Below are positions 19,524 to 28,537 of a DNA stretch of 54,146 nt, piece by piece. A program made the position numbers and the translations under genes. The DNA is taken from NCBI RefSeq assembly GCF_002104995.1, contig NW_024468302.1, positions 1 to 54,146 on the forward strand, written 5' to 3'. Position 1 is the stretch's first letter. Every line of letters begins with the position of its first letter. The DNA comes from Linderina pennispora. Lineage: Eukaryota > Kickxellomycota > Kickxellomycetes > Kickxellales > Kickxellaceae. The notes beneath the pieces are model-generated. The model searched no databases, was not told the DNA's origin, and saw only the letters and a list, made by a program, of their open reading frames with translations.

Positions 19524-22136
19524 ATGAATATTACCCCCAGCACTACTGTTATAAAGACATCGCTTGGTGGTATTGGCTTCCGTGATTCTATGTTGCCCCG
19601 CCTAGAGCAATTTGTACACAGCGTCAATATCATCAAAGAGCATGCATATATGCTTGCACGATGGATATTACTCCATCAACTAGCTGACGATGATGCCTTT
19701 GACCCTGCAATATTTGTGAAAAAGGGATTCTTTCGCTCAATTTATTTATTTATTTATCGCAACCTGAAGGCGAAGACTGTCATATCTGCCGAGGATTTCA
19801 TCAACCGGAAGGACCGGCCAGAACTGTCGAGTGCAGATTTCGGTGATGTAATTAGATACCATATTTATGATTATCTATTGCATAATGGTGATATCGAGCT
19901 ACATGGTGTATGTGAAATGAATCAAGTAGCAACATACGTGGATACCGAGCTGATGACAGCATACAAGAACAACATTGTGTTACACTATGGCACTTGCCTA
20001 CAGCGGATTCTGGCCAAATTGATTGATATTCGCAGCCGCAAAAACACACTGCACAGTACAATGGGCAATGTGTCCAAGGCTGAGTTCAATAACGCATGTA
20101 AAGTGTGTATTTATACACCTGCACAGAAGCTCCGCCAGGCAGTTGCCTCTAGGCACCCTGATCTCAGTGTGCTCACCCCACCGATGCTTGCAATCTACAA
20201 CAAGCTGGCACCAGTCCTTAATGCCTATGATGCCAAGTACAGATTCGCCAAAGACAGCCAATACTATGATGCCAAGGCAAATCCACTTAAGCATCTGCAT
20301 GCATACATTCGCCTATGCCAGCTTATCGAGAATGAGCAGCTTGGCAAGTCTCCCCCCCAATGCTTGCCTCTGCGGACATCATGGATCCTAGGCCATGTGC
20401 GCTTAGACAAGCAAGTAATCAAGCAGGTGTTTATTTCGAAAACACGCGAGCAGGTTACCAAGATCAGCGCAGCAAAGAGGGCAGCAACAGAGGCAAGGAA
20501 AGCAGCAGAAAAAAGTGAAAAATTGGCCAAGAAGGCTGCACGCGAAGCAGCGAAGATGCCATCAGATGAAACAGAGGCCACTGCAGCAACTGCAGCAGTA
20601 GCGGCTGATTCACTTGCTGCTGCATCGGCAGCAGCAGCAGACACTGTTGCAGCACTTAACAATGCATATGCACCAGCACCCCCAGTCTGTGCACATGACC
20701 CGGTCCAAGGGATCACACAACCTGTGTGGGATGTATGGGGCCGGGTCGCAGATCTAACATCAAAGCCATTTAAGGCGCATGGTGATAGAAAATTCCACGG
20801 GATGGCGACAACAGATGGTGTAACGATATGCATTTTGTTACAAGACAAGGTACCTAAGGCTGGTGCTGCAGGAGGCAATGCTGCGGGAGGCAATGCTACA
20901 GGCGATGCTGTGGGAGGCGATGCTACAGGAGGCGATGCTACAGGCGATGCTGTGGGAGGCGATGCTACAGGCGATGCTGTGGGAGGCGATGCTACAGGCG
21001 ATGTTGCAGGAGGTGGTGCTGTGAGAGGCAATACTATAGCTGACTGTCGCTATATCCACCAGATCCCAAAGCCAGAGCTGCAGAATCTGAAAGGCCGCTG
21101 TGTATTCATCGATCCAGGTCGGGGCGATTTGCTATACATGATGCACGAAAATAGCAGCAATGGGAAAGAGGGTGAGAGAATGCTCTACCGCTACACATGG
21201 CAGCAGCGCAATAAGGAGCTCAAGCTGCGCCACTATGACAGGATTCGTCAGGCTACAAAGGATCAAGTCCCAGAAGATGCTGTCCGCAGAGCAGAGGCAG
21301 AGCTTTCCAAGCACTGCTGCCGGACCCTTAGCCCAGCAAAATTCCGTGCCTACGTTGCTGCCCGTGCATCTGTGCGGTGTGTCCTAGCACCGTTTTATGC
21401 CAACACGATGACAGCGCGAAGGCTACTAGAGCAGCAGCCCACTAAGTCAAACAAGCAGCATCAGAGGCGCTGGAAGGTCCATCCAGGTGTCGGGACCAGT
21501 CCCAAGGTGTACCCGCTTCACCGCAAGCTGCGCCTTGATTCATTCATGAACCAGGCCCGTGCAGACCACAGGCTTGCCGCAAAACTCCGGAGCAAGTTCG
21601 GTCCAGATCCAGTGCTAATCATGGGCAATTGGAGTGCGCCAATGGCCCGACACCATGCGCCGATTCGTGGCAAGGGGTGGCGCGACAAGTTCAAGCACCA
21701 TGGCTTTGAAGTCTATCTGATCGAGGAATTCCGGACATCGTCGGTGTGCCCGTTCTGCTGCAAAAAGTCGCTGCAGACATTCCGGCATGTTCCCAACCCG
21801 CGGCCCTACCAGAGATCGAAGAACCCAACTGTGAAGTGCCATGGCCTTCTCCGCTGTACAAGCGAGTCATGTAAGCAGGCCATGGCACAATACAGGCGAG
21901 CCTATTCGTCTCGGCTCTTGAACCGCGACCTCGCAGCAGTTCTAAACTTCAGACTCATTTTCCAGTCACTCTGTGATTCAGGCAGTATTCCTGAACGGTT
22001 CTGTCGTTCTACGGCCATTGCTGCCGATACTTCTGGCACCACCCCTGCAACAAAGAACCCGCACAAGAGGCGTGGACCAGCTGCAGGTGATTCTGCTGCC
22101 AGCAGCAGCGAACCAGCCCTGAAACGTCTGCGCTGA
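19524..22136 (+). CDS. Fanzor RNA-guided nuclease (eukaryotic TnpB homologue)
   Basis: This intronless 870-residue protein has the Fanzor architecture. The N-terminal helical part begins with a TTVIKTSL-type segment as in other fungal Fanzors. RuvC-I is VFIDPGRGD with Asp530. The usual RuvC-II site reads VLIMGNWS, without the canonical Glu. A conserved Glu lies instead in YLIEEFRTSSVCPFC (Glu734/735). The zinc finger is C742-x2-C745 ... C778-x4-C783, and RuvC-III is LLNRDLAAVLNF with Asp802. The C-terminus (HKRR ... ALKRLR) resembles a bipartite nuclear signal. Fanzors cut DNA at sites chosen by a guide RNA encoded at the element's 3' end. Residues about 310-385 are Ala/Lys-rich and 447-503 are a Gly-Asp-Ala repeat, both inserted between the N-terminal part and RuvC. 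The DNA is visibly AT-richer than its neighbours. An intact frame with all catalytic residues suggests a recently active copy. Confidence 0.92.
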   Translation: MNITPSTTVIKTSLGGIGFRDSMLPRLEQFVHSVNIIKEHAYMLARWILLHQLADDDAFDPAIFVKKGFFRSIYLFIYRNLKAKTVISAEDFINRKDRPELSSADFGDVIRYHIYDYLLHNGDIELHGVCEMNQVATYVDTELMTAYKNNIVLHYGTCLQRILAKLIDIRSRKNTLHSTMGNVSKAEFNNACKVCIYTPAQKLRQAVASRHPDLSVLTPPMLAIYNKLAPVLNAYDAKYRFAKDSQYYDAKANPLKHLHAYIRLCQLIENEQLGKSPPQCLPLRTSWILGHVRLDKQVIKQVFISKTREQVTKISAAKRAATEARKAAEKSEKLAKKAAREAAKMPSDETEATAATAAVAADSLAAASAAAADTVAALNNAYAPAPPVCAHDPVQGITQPVWDVWGRVADLTSKPFKAHGDRKFHGMATTDGVTICILLQDKVPKAGAAGGNAAGGNATGDAVGGDATGGDATGDAVGGDATGDAVGGDATGDVAGGGAVRGNTIADCRYIHQIPKPELQNLKGRCVFIDPGRGDLLYMMHENSSNGKEGERMLYRYTWQQRNKELKLRHYDRIRQATKDQVPEDAVRRAEAELSKHCCRTLSPAKFRAYVAARASVRCVLAPFYANTMTARRLLEQQPTKSNKQHQRRWKVHPGVGTSPKVYPLHRKLRLDSFMNQARADHRLAAKLRSKFGPDPVLIMGNWSAPMARHHAPIRGKGWRDKFKHHGFEVYLIEEFRTSSVCPFCCKKSLQTFRHVPNPRPYQRSKNPTVKCHGLLRCTSESCKQAMAQYRRAYSSRLLNRDLAAVLNFRLIFQSLCDSGSIPERFCRSTAIAADTSGTTPATKNPHKRRGPAAGDSAASSSEPALKRLR
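20862..21033 (+). repeat. In-frame minisatellite inside the Fanzor gene
   Basis: Nine-base units of the type GGAGGCGATGCT and ACAGGCGATGCT are arranged in a higher-order repeat of about 27 bases, present about three times between 20931 and 21010 with more divergent units around it. The encoded peptide is a run of GGDATGDAV and GGNA/TGDV units. All copies are multiples of three, so the frame is preserved. The array falls in a linker just before the RuvC-I strand and is probably length-polymorphic. Confidence 0.85.
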
Positions 22137-22288
22137 GCAGGCAATCAAGGTGGGAAATGATCATGATCACCATTGCACCAACAACCATCCGACACGTTCA
22201 AATGACCGGTTCGCCGTGATGCCCTTATCGACGTGTCAACCCATGCTGACTAGCAGCCGAGCTCGCATCGCGAGCAGAGCAATTCTAG
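22093..22288 (+). ncRNA. Candidate Fanzor guide (omega/fRNA) scaffold
   Basis: The last 44 bases of the Fanzor ORF and the 150 bases after the stop contain several perfect inverted repeats: CTGCTG-CCAG-CAGCAG (22093-22108), the 12-base palindrome TGATCATGATCA (22158-22169), GACACGT...ACGTGTC (22191-22197 with 22231-22237) enclosing CGG-TTCG-CCG (22207-22216), and GCTCGC-ATC-GCGAGC (22261-22275). Fanzor and TnpB guide RNAs are typically transcribed from this place, overlapping the 3' end of the nuclease gene and running past the element's right end, where the guide begins. Transcription, exact ends and guide are inferred, not seen. Confidence 0.4.
22261..22288 (+). mobile_element. Possible Helitron-type 3' terminus downstream of Fanzor
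   Basis: A perfect 6-bp hairpin GCTCGC-ATC-GCGAGC (22261-22275) is followed after 9 bases by CTAG (22285-22288) and then T. This matches the classical Helitron 3' end: a short GC-rich hairpin about 10 bases before CTRR, inserted before T. Fanzor genes are known passengers of Helitrons and other transposons. No Rep/helicase gene is present in the window, so the element would be non-autonomous. The left end was not located. Confidence 0.38.
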
Positions 22289-22348
22289 TACATGAATATG
22301 AGTGGAATAAGACGTGTTGGTAAAAGGAAAATGACAATATGAAGGAAC

Positions 22349-22561
22349 TCAGTTTATTTGCAGGTCGTCCCGCTTCGGCACAATGATCGGGTGCAGCTGC
22401 GCCAGGTACGTGATTCCCCACATGAGGTAGCACGACGATAGCGTCAGAATCGTGCACGTCCGCCACAGCGTCGGGTCATTCTTGCCGTTGAACACAAACA
22501 TCGACAGCACGCACAGCCCGACCACGAGAAGCCCAATCCAGAACACCAATGCACCGCCCAT
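22349..22561 (-). CDS. VMA9: V-type ATPase subunit e (Vma9)
   Basis: This 70-residue protein has two predicted transmembrane helices (about residues 3-21 and 30-52) and the family signature CYLMWGITYLAQLHPIIVP, corresponding to the conserved CCYLFWxxxxLAQLNPL of V-ATPase subunit e. Subunit e sits in the Vo membrane sector of the proton pump that acidifies vacuoles and Golgi. The ATG complementary to 22559-22561 gives the family's usual length; the frame extends upstream only through unrelated codons. It is divergent from SPC7, with 240 bases between starts, and the candidate Fanzor element ends 60 bases from its stop. Confidence 0.88.
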   Translation of the reverse strand: MGGALVFWIGLLVVGLCVLSMFVFNGKNDPTLWRTCTILTLSSCYLMWGITYLAQLHPIIVPKRDDLQIN

Positions 22562-22801
22562 CTTTATATTTGTGAATGAAAATTTGAAAAAGAAAAAACA
22601 GGATAAAGCAATACCACACTTGCGAGAAGGCGAAATGGCTTGGATTTCCACCATATAATACAGACGGAGCCAGGCTACCATGCGCTGTGAGCCGAGTCGA
22701 GTTGGTGGTTAAAGTAAACACATTTCAGACTCGGCTCTCCGTCGCTTTTTTGCTGTTGTCTCCACTTGTCCGCACGCGCTGCAATTTCCTTATTCTTACA
22801 A

Positions 22802-25800
22802 ATGAATCCGTCAAGCGACGCAGACGCGATCGACCAGGGGTCGACGCCAAAGCGCCTCAAAACCAATGTACGCAAAATCAATGCCTACTGCGACCTTTTT
22901 AAACTACCATTCAGGCCAACCCGCGCATAGCATCGTTTCCTAATGACTGAAAACGCTGCCTGCAATTTGAATACCTTGTAGGACCACAAAGCAGTACCGG
23001 CCAGTGTTCTCATGGCCAGTCCATCTGAAGCGCACGCCGAGCAGAAGCCGCCAACACCATCGCCCAAAGACCGGCGCAAGGGCCGAAAATCGCTCGGCCG
23101 CCGCGTGAGCTTCGCGCCAACTGCCCATGTCCGCATGTTTGAGATCCAGGAAGAAAAGCAGGCCCAGACACCGCCTGCCAACATGTTTGATATCCCGGAC
23201 CTGTCGTCGCAGGCCGGCACCGGCGGGTTCGACCTCGGCGGCCTGTCGGCGATTGAAGAGACATCTATGGCTAGCAATGAGAGCTTCGATATTTCCGTGC
23301 ACCAATCGGATCTGACGGACTCGAGCCTCGGCGATTCGTCGTTTCTGGCCAACCTGCAGGCGCCTGTGGATAATGCGGCCCAGTACCAGGAAGTTCTGAG
23401 CGACGATGACGAGGATTTGGAGGACGATGATGAGGAGGCACAGACTATGGAGCTTACAGGCACCTTCGATATGGGCGCAATCCAGAATGGCGTGGACAGC
23501 CCTGAGGAGGATGTCGAGGAAGAAGATGGCGTGCAGTCTACGCACTCGCTGGCGTCTGGCCTCGCCACCACCGATGTGTCGAGCTTTCTCAACATGCTTT
23601 TGCAGGGCAATGGCACTTCTGCCACCCCTGCTGGGGCTCTGGCCGCACAAGAGCCGAGCCTGCTCGACAACATCATTTCGCAGTTCGACACTACCCAGCA
23701 GATCAGCGTGCTTACCGGCCAGGGCAACATTACCGACAACGAGACTACCCGTGTGGGCATCGACGAGGGCTCGGCTGACGAGGACACTATCAGGGTACAG
23801 CCTGCCGGAGATAGCAGTGACGAGGACATTGATGATGAGGGCGACGAGGGAGCGGTGACTATGGAGCTAACAGGGATTGTGGGTGACCTGGAGCCCGGAC
23901 AGAATAGCAGTATGATTGTAACTGAGGAGGACTCGGACGCCGAGATGGAGATCGAGGGTGAAACCCCCGCGGTGGACGGTGACGCCGACACCGAGCCAGA
24001 GGATGAAGGTGCAGAACTTGTGGCAGACGACAATGTTGATTCTGGGTCAGAAGAGGTAGAGGATTCTGTCGATGAGGAAATGGCGGAATCTGATGAAGAA
24101 GAAGTGGCAGAACCTACCGCGGAGGCAGTTAATGCTGCTGAGTCCGTAAGTCTCCAGGCTACCGACGCTGCGGAATCCATAGCCAGAGAGACAGCCCCTG
24201 AGCCAGCAGAGGACGCAGCTGGCCCACCCTCACCTAGCCTGAGTGCTTCTCTTCAGGCATCTTCTCCGACATTGCCACCAACTCGGACAAGTCCTAGAAC
24301 TCCTAGAACTCCAAAAACGCCTGAGGTCGCGGCAACGCCAAAGATGCCCATGACCGCAGCGACACCAAGCACCAGGGCTACTCCCAAAGCGGCGACACCA
24401 GCACCGGCTAGTATCTCCAGGTCCTCCAGAAATGGCACATCTGCCATCCCAAAGACCGCAGCCACACTGCCCCGACCTGTTGCTACGCCAAAATTTGGAC
24501 CGCTACCAAAAGGCCCTGCAACTGCCCCTCGGGCAACAGCAGTCGAGCCTCTGTTCCCGCCAAAGTCTGCTGCTCCGCCGACCAACGCTTCGGCAGCTGA
24601 AGCGGCCATGTCTCCGATATTGGGCATGCAGACACCCAGGACCATGGCCACGCCTGGGGCAAATGGAAGCGTGTCTGTTGCAGGAGCCACGTCGCACAGC
24701 CTGTTTGACGCGTCGCCATCGGTCGAGGCATCAAACCGGCGCGACTCGCGGTCACGCAAGAGCCCGAACGAGAAACCCCCCGCACTGCTGTTCGATATAC
24801 ACCAGCAGCAGCCTGAGCCTATGGGCGGTGATGAGACGATCCCTGCACCCAAGGAGCCGACACCGGAGCCCGTGCGCGACCCGATGTTTTCGCTGGACCC
24901 ACTGCCCCCGGTCCCCACCCTGGACGGCACTCCAGAGCTGATAACCAGCAAGGTCTCGCCGGCGCTGGGCGACATTGCCAAGGCTGGCCTGGTGTTTGGT
25001 ATCTTCAACGCATACCAGCGGCAAAACCTGGTTCCCACAGCCCCCGCGCCAGAGCTCGACACGGAGTATCCGCAGAAATACGAGCCACTGTACCGCAAGG
25101 CGAAGTTGAAGGCACGGCTCGACTACTGCCTGTCGCTAAACAACCTGTTTGAGATCGACCGAGAGGTCAGCGAGGTGATCAAGCAGCCGTCAGCCGATGT
25201 GACTCCATTTGCCGAGTTCTTCCAGGAGCAGAACGCGCTTCTGGAAGAGCATCGATCGAATTTGCTGCTAAAACTCTCGCGTCTGAAGCAGAAGCTGTCG
25301 CAGCCAGCGCCCAGCGAGTCGACTGGCAGGCGCGCGGCCGACATCAAGGCTCTGCGGTCGCAGGTCAGTGAGCTGCGCGCAACGCGCACAGCCAAGGCGG
25401 CAGCTGTCGACGAGCTCAATAATGAGATCCAGGCACTGCAGCGCACCAGTCTGGCGCTGGACCGCAAGGCGTCGGAGAAGAAGAACTCGCAGAGCGTCCT
25501 GCTTGCCATCAACGGCCTGCATCTGTCAGATGTGTCAGAGGACAGGTGCGAGTTTGTCTACGACAAGTTTGCGAAGCTCAATGTCGATGCGACCGCCGAG
25601 TTCTCCTCGCTGCATCCAGACATCGACTGGAATGCTGTGGTCAAGGATGCTGTTGGCGGAAAGGAAATGGCGTCCCGCCACTATGTGATCAAGGTCATGA
25701 AAACCAACGCCGTGATCAAGCGGCTGCTCGCCGATGTCAAGGCCATTCGGCGCCAGACGTTGGTGGAACTGCAGTACAGCGAGGGTATCCAGGTCCGCGT

Positions 25801-26035
25801 GCTGTTCTTCTCGCGTGCGCATCGGCGACGCTTCTACCTGCAGATCCCGCTGCCAAAGCTCGATGACTATGTGCATTTGTACGAGGAGTCGAGGTTCGAC
25901 TGGCCAGTCGATGTCACGTATGGCGATGTGGATGCTGCCCGGTTTAGGCAGTGTCTGAAGGCGTGCAAGATCAATCCACAGATGCCGCTGCTGTCGATGT
26001 ATGAGCACATTGAACGGTCAATGGACGGCTTTTGA
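22802..26035 (+). CDS. SPC7: Kinetochore scaffold Spc7/KNL1 (Spc105), one intron
   Basis: This is the outer-kinetochore KMN scaffold that recruits PP1 and the Bub checkpoint proteins. I extend the gene to ATG 22802. Exon 1 (22802-22867) encodes 22 residues ending PKRLKTN, and the 114-base intron 22868-22981 runs from GTACGC to CTTGTAG with a TAATGAC branch-like site. Exon 2 joins in frame (DHKAVPASVLM), giving about 1039 residues. A PP1-docking RVSF lies at about residues 63-66 (GRRVSFAP). Two MELT repeats (TMELTG) lie at about 178 and 316. A long acidic middle, then a Pro/Thr-rich region (TPRTPKTPE), precede the C-terminal Spc7 coiled-coil and RWD-type region (about 690-1039; FGIFNAYQRQNLVP, DLKYSEG-like LQYSEGIQVRVLFFS). 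No clear SILK motif is visible. It is divergent from VMA9. Confidence 0.92.
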
Positions 26036-26168
26036 ATCTACGAGTATTTTAAAAATGTGTGCCCATTTTAATGCGCTGGCAACCAATGTGAATATTCCTG
26101 TAACGTAAAAATCGCGACTGATTGCGGGCGGTAAACTGCACTATTATAGCATTCGTTCCAACATAGAT

Positions 26169-26900
26169 ATGGCTGATCAGCAAGAGGTGCTCCGACAGGG
26201 CGCCGAGGCGGTAAGGCTCAGAAGAAGAAGCACCAGACTGCAAGCGTGCCGACATATGGACTGCTAAGCCAACTGTCTTTTTTTTTTCTGTTAGCGTATC
26301 TACAAAACCGAGTTCGAGGGCAAGCCAGCGATCGCCAAGCAGCGGTTCTCGAAAAAGTACCGGCACCCGGAGCTCGACCACAAGCTCACCAAGGGCCGGC
26401 TCAACCAAGAGGCACGCAGCCTGCAGCGGTGCCGCGACAACGGCATCAAGGTCCCGCGAGTGTACCACACCGACAAGGCGGCGGCGACGCTGACAATCGA
26501 ATTCATCGCTGGGCCGACACTGAAGGAGTGGGTGTTTGCAAACACCGACGACCAGCTGCTGAAGGGCCAGATGGAGGCGCTGGGTCGGATCCTGAACAAG
26601 ATGCATACGCACAATATCATTCATGGCGATCTGACCACGTCCAATGCGATTGTGGACCAGCAGGGCGAGCTGGTGCTTATCGACTTTGGCCTGAGCCAGG
26701 TGTCGCCGAGCGCCGAGGACAAGGCCGTGGATCTGTATGTGCTGGAGCGCGCCTTCATTAGCACCCACCCCAACTCGGAGCTGCTGTTCGGGTCGGTGCT
26801 CGAGGCATACGAAAAGAACGCCGACGAGGCAACCAGCGCGGTGATCAAGAGGCTGGAGGACGTGCGTCTTCGCGGCCGCAAGCGCGACATGACAGGCTAG
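26169..26900 (+). CDS. BUD32: EKC/KEOPS kinase-ATPase Bud32 (PRPK), one intron
   Basis: This is the atypical kinase of the KEOPS complex, which works with Kae1 to install the universal t6A37 modification on tRNAs. Exon 1 (26169-26210) encodes MADQQEVLRQGAEA. The intron 26211-26294 (84 bases) starts GTAAGG and ends in a T-tract plus CTGTTAG. Exon 2 continues RIYKTEFEGKPAIAK, where Lys29 is the ATP-binding lysine. The protein has 215 residues. The catalytic loop is IIHGDLTTSN (Asp126) and the metal site is IDFGLS (Asp144). The compact kinase fold without an activation loop and the basic C-terminus RLRGRKRDM are typical of Bud32. It lies 133 bases after SPC7 and converges on WBP1 with a 51-base gap. 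Confidence 0.95.
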
Positions 26901-26951
26901 AATGGTGTTTAAGGAGATGGAGCAATATATATTCGCAGTATTTCATTTTTG

Positions 26952-28259
26952 TTAGTTGGTCTTGGACTTGGCCTTCTTGGGCTCAGTGTTCCAGAGCCAG
27001 GCAGCAGAGAGGGCCAGGAACCCAAGGACCATGGTCAACGAGCCTACGTAGTACGGGTAGGCGGCGGACAGGAAGCGCGGGTACTCGTCATGGCGCAGCG
27101 GCCAGATGCCAACGGTATCCTGAACAACGACGTTGGAGTACCCGGTGCGCTTGTAGTTGACGCGGAAGGTGAATGTGCCGTAGCGGTCCGGCAGCTTGAT
27201 GTCGCCATGGTACGTGGCATGTGCTGCCTTGGACTCTGTGCGGTTGAGCGTGGTGCGGATATACGGATCAAGCATGATGGCCTCGAACTGCACGTCGCTG
27301 GCCACATACGGATGCCATGCGTCATCATAGTACACCGACAGATCGACCTCATACACGATCTCGTTGTTGACGCGGTAGTGCTCGGGGGTCTCGCCAGTGG
27401 CAGCAAAGTGGTGGCGGTGGGCGGTAGAACGCAGCACGGACTTCTCCTGGAACGCCCACTGCGAGATCTCCTTAACGAACTGCGTGTTTCCCGCAGCCTT
27501 CTGGCCCAGAAGCCTGTTGGAGAACAGATCGGCGCTGCCCGAGAACACGACGCGGGCGTTGGAGCGCGTCTGGAAGGCACTGACCAGGCCGATGGATTTG
27601 CCCGTCAGTACGACATCCGACCGAGCGGCATTGGGCGTGGCCGAGTATGTCGTGCGGGCGCCCGTCAGCAGTGGGACCAGCAGCGGGTTGGCAGCATCGT
27701 ATGCATGCGCAATGCCCTTGAACAGCACGGGCTTTCCGCCCACAACCTTCTTCGACAGCACCGCATCCACCTGGGCAAACTGCTTTGCAGCCACAACTGA
27801 GTGGTCTGACTGATTCCCCGTGGCAGCCAGATGGCTGGTGTGGTCGACCACCCGCGAGCCGCGCTTCTCGAACGTGACGCCAAACTGCAGAGCCAGCTTG
27901 CGATGGATGTCGCTGAGCTCGTGTGACGCGGCCACGATCAGGTTGCCGCCGCTGTCGACAAACGACAGAAAGTCGCTAACGGAAATGCCAGAGCCGAACT
28001 TTTTCGATGACGGCGAGAGGACGATTGCGTGGTCGTACAGGCGGTCGCCCTCGAACTCCAGGGCCACCGAGGTGTTGCTGGCTGCGCGTACCGACACATC
28101 GAACCCGCGAGTGCCCAGAGAGTCGAGGAACTGCGAGTATTCGGAGGCCGCGTCCAGCTTGGGCACAAATACCACCACGCGGTCGCCAGCGGTTGACTTG
28201 GCCTGCACGTGGAACGCACCCAGGCAGAGGCAGGCGGCGAATGTTGTCAAGAACCGCAT
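26952..28259 (-). CDS. WBP1: Oligosaccharyltransferase subunit Wbp1 (OST48/DDOST)
   Basis: This 435-residue type I ER membrane protein has a signal peptide of about 20 residues (MRFLTTFAACLCLGAFHVQA). Conserved blocks of the DDOST/Wbp1 family follow: RVVVFVPKLD, LYDHAIVLSPSSKKFG, FVDSGGNLIVAASHE and the luminal C-terminal part VYEVDLSVYYDDAWHPYVASDVQ. One transmembrane helix (AYPYYVGSLTMVLGFLALSAAW) is followed by a lysine-rich cytosolic tail, NTEPKKAKSKTN, resembling a KKxx-type ER retrieval signal. It is a non-catalytic subunit of the complex that N-glycosylates nascent proteins. It is divergent from EMC1, another ER membrane gene. Confidence 0.95.
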   Translation of the reverse strand: MRFLTTFAACLCLGAFHVQAKSTAGDRVVVFVPKLDAASEYSQFLDSLGTRGFDVSVRAASNTSVALEFEGDRLYDHAIVLSPSSKKFGSGISVSDFLSFVDSGGNLIVAASHELSDIHRKLALQFGVTFEKRGSRVVDHTSHLAATGNQSDHSVVAAKQFAQVDAVLSKKVVGGKPVLFKGIAHAYDAANPLLVPLLTGARTTYSATPNAARSDVVLTGKSIGLVSAFQTRSNARVVFSGSADLFSNRLLGQKAAGNTQFVKEISQWAFQEKSVLRSTAHRHHFAATGETPEHYRVNNEIVYEVDLSVYYDDAWHPYVASDVQFEAIMLDPYIRTTLNRTESKAAHATYHGDIKLPDRYGTFTFRVNYKRTGYSNVVVQDTVGIWPLRHDEYPRFLSAAYPYYVGSLTMVLGFLALSAAWLWNTEPKKAKSKTN

Positions 28260-28537
28260 CTCGGGGAATGTATAAACTGGAAATTGTGTATGCTATGGAA
28301 AGGTCGGAGAGCAGAATACAGCCTGGCGGTTCCTCAATCCGCGCGCTGCCAAGTGACTGGTGCCAGCGTGGCAGGCTGGCGTTGATCAGGCTATGATTAG
28401 CGGCCATCAAATATCAAGGGAGCGCACATGGCCGCTTTAGTAGCACTGGTAACCAAGCGGCGTTTGTTTGCAATTCACGCCTTCTGCCTTTTCTCTTCAG
28501 TTATTCACCCTCCCCCTCCTCTATTCTGCTTACCACT
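28260..28537. promoter_or_regulatory. Bidirectional promoter of WBP1 and EMC1
   Basis: These 278 bases separate the start codons of two divergent ER-membrane biogenesis genes, so both promoters must lie here or overlap the coding ends. A pyrimidine-rich run (CTTTTCTCTTCAG ... CCTCCCCCTCCTC) leads into EMC1. No TATA box is evident for either gene. Confidence 0.6.

Noticed and set aside
22158-22169. Palindrome TGATCATGATCA as a transcription-factor site
   Set aside because: No known factor can be named from it, and its place fits better with the structured 3' RNA region.
22885-24180. 431-codon Ser-rich frame opposite SPC7
   Set aside because: Serine runs are the antisense of acidic Glu/Asp codons in Spc7; a shadow frame.
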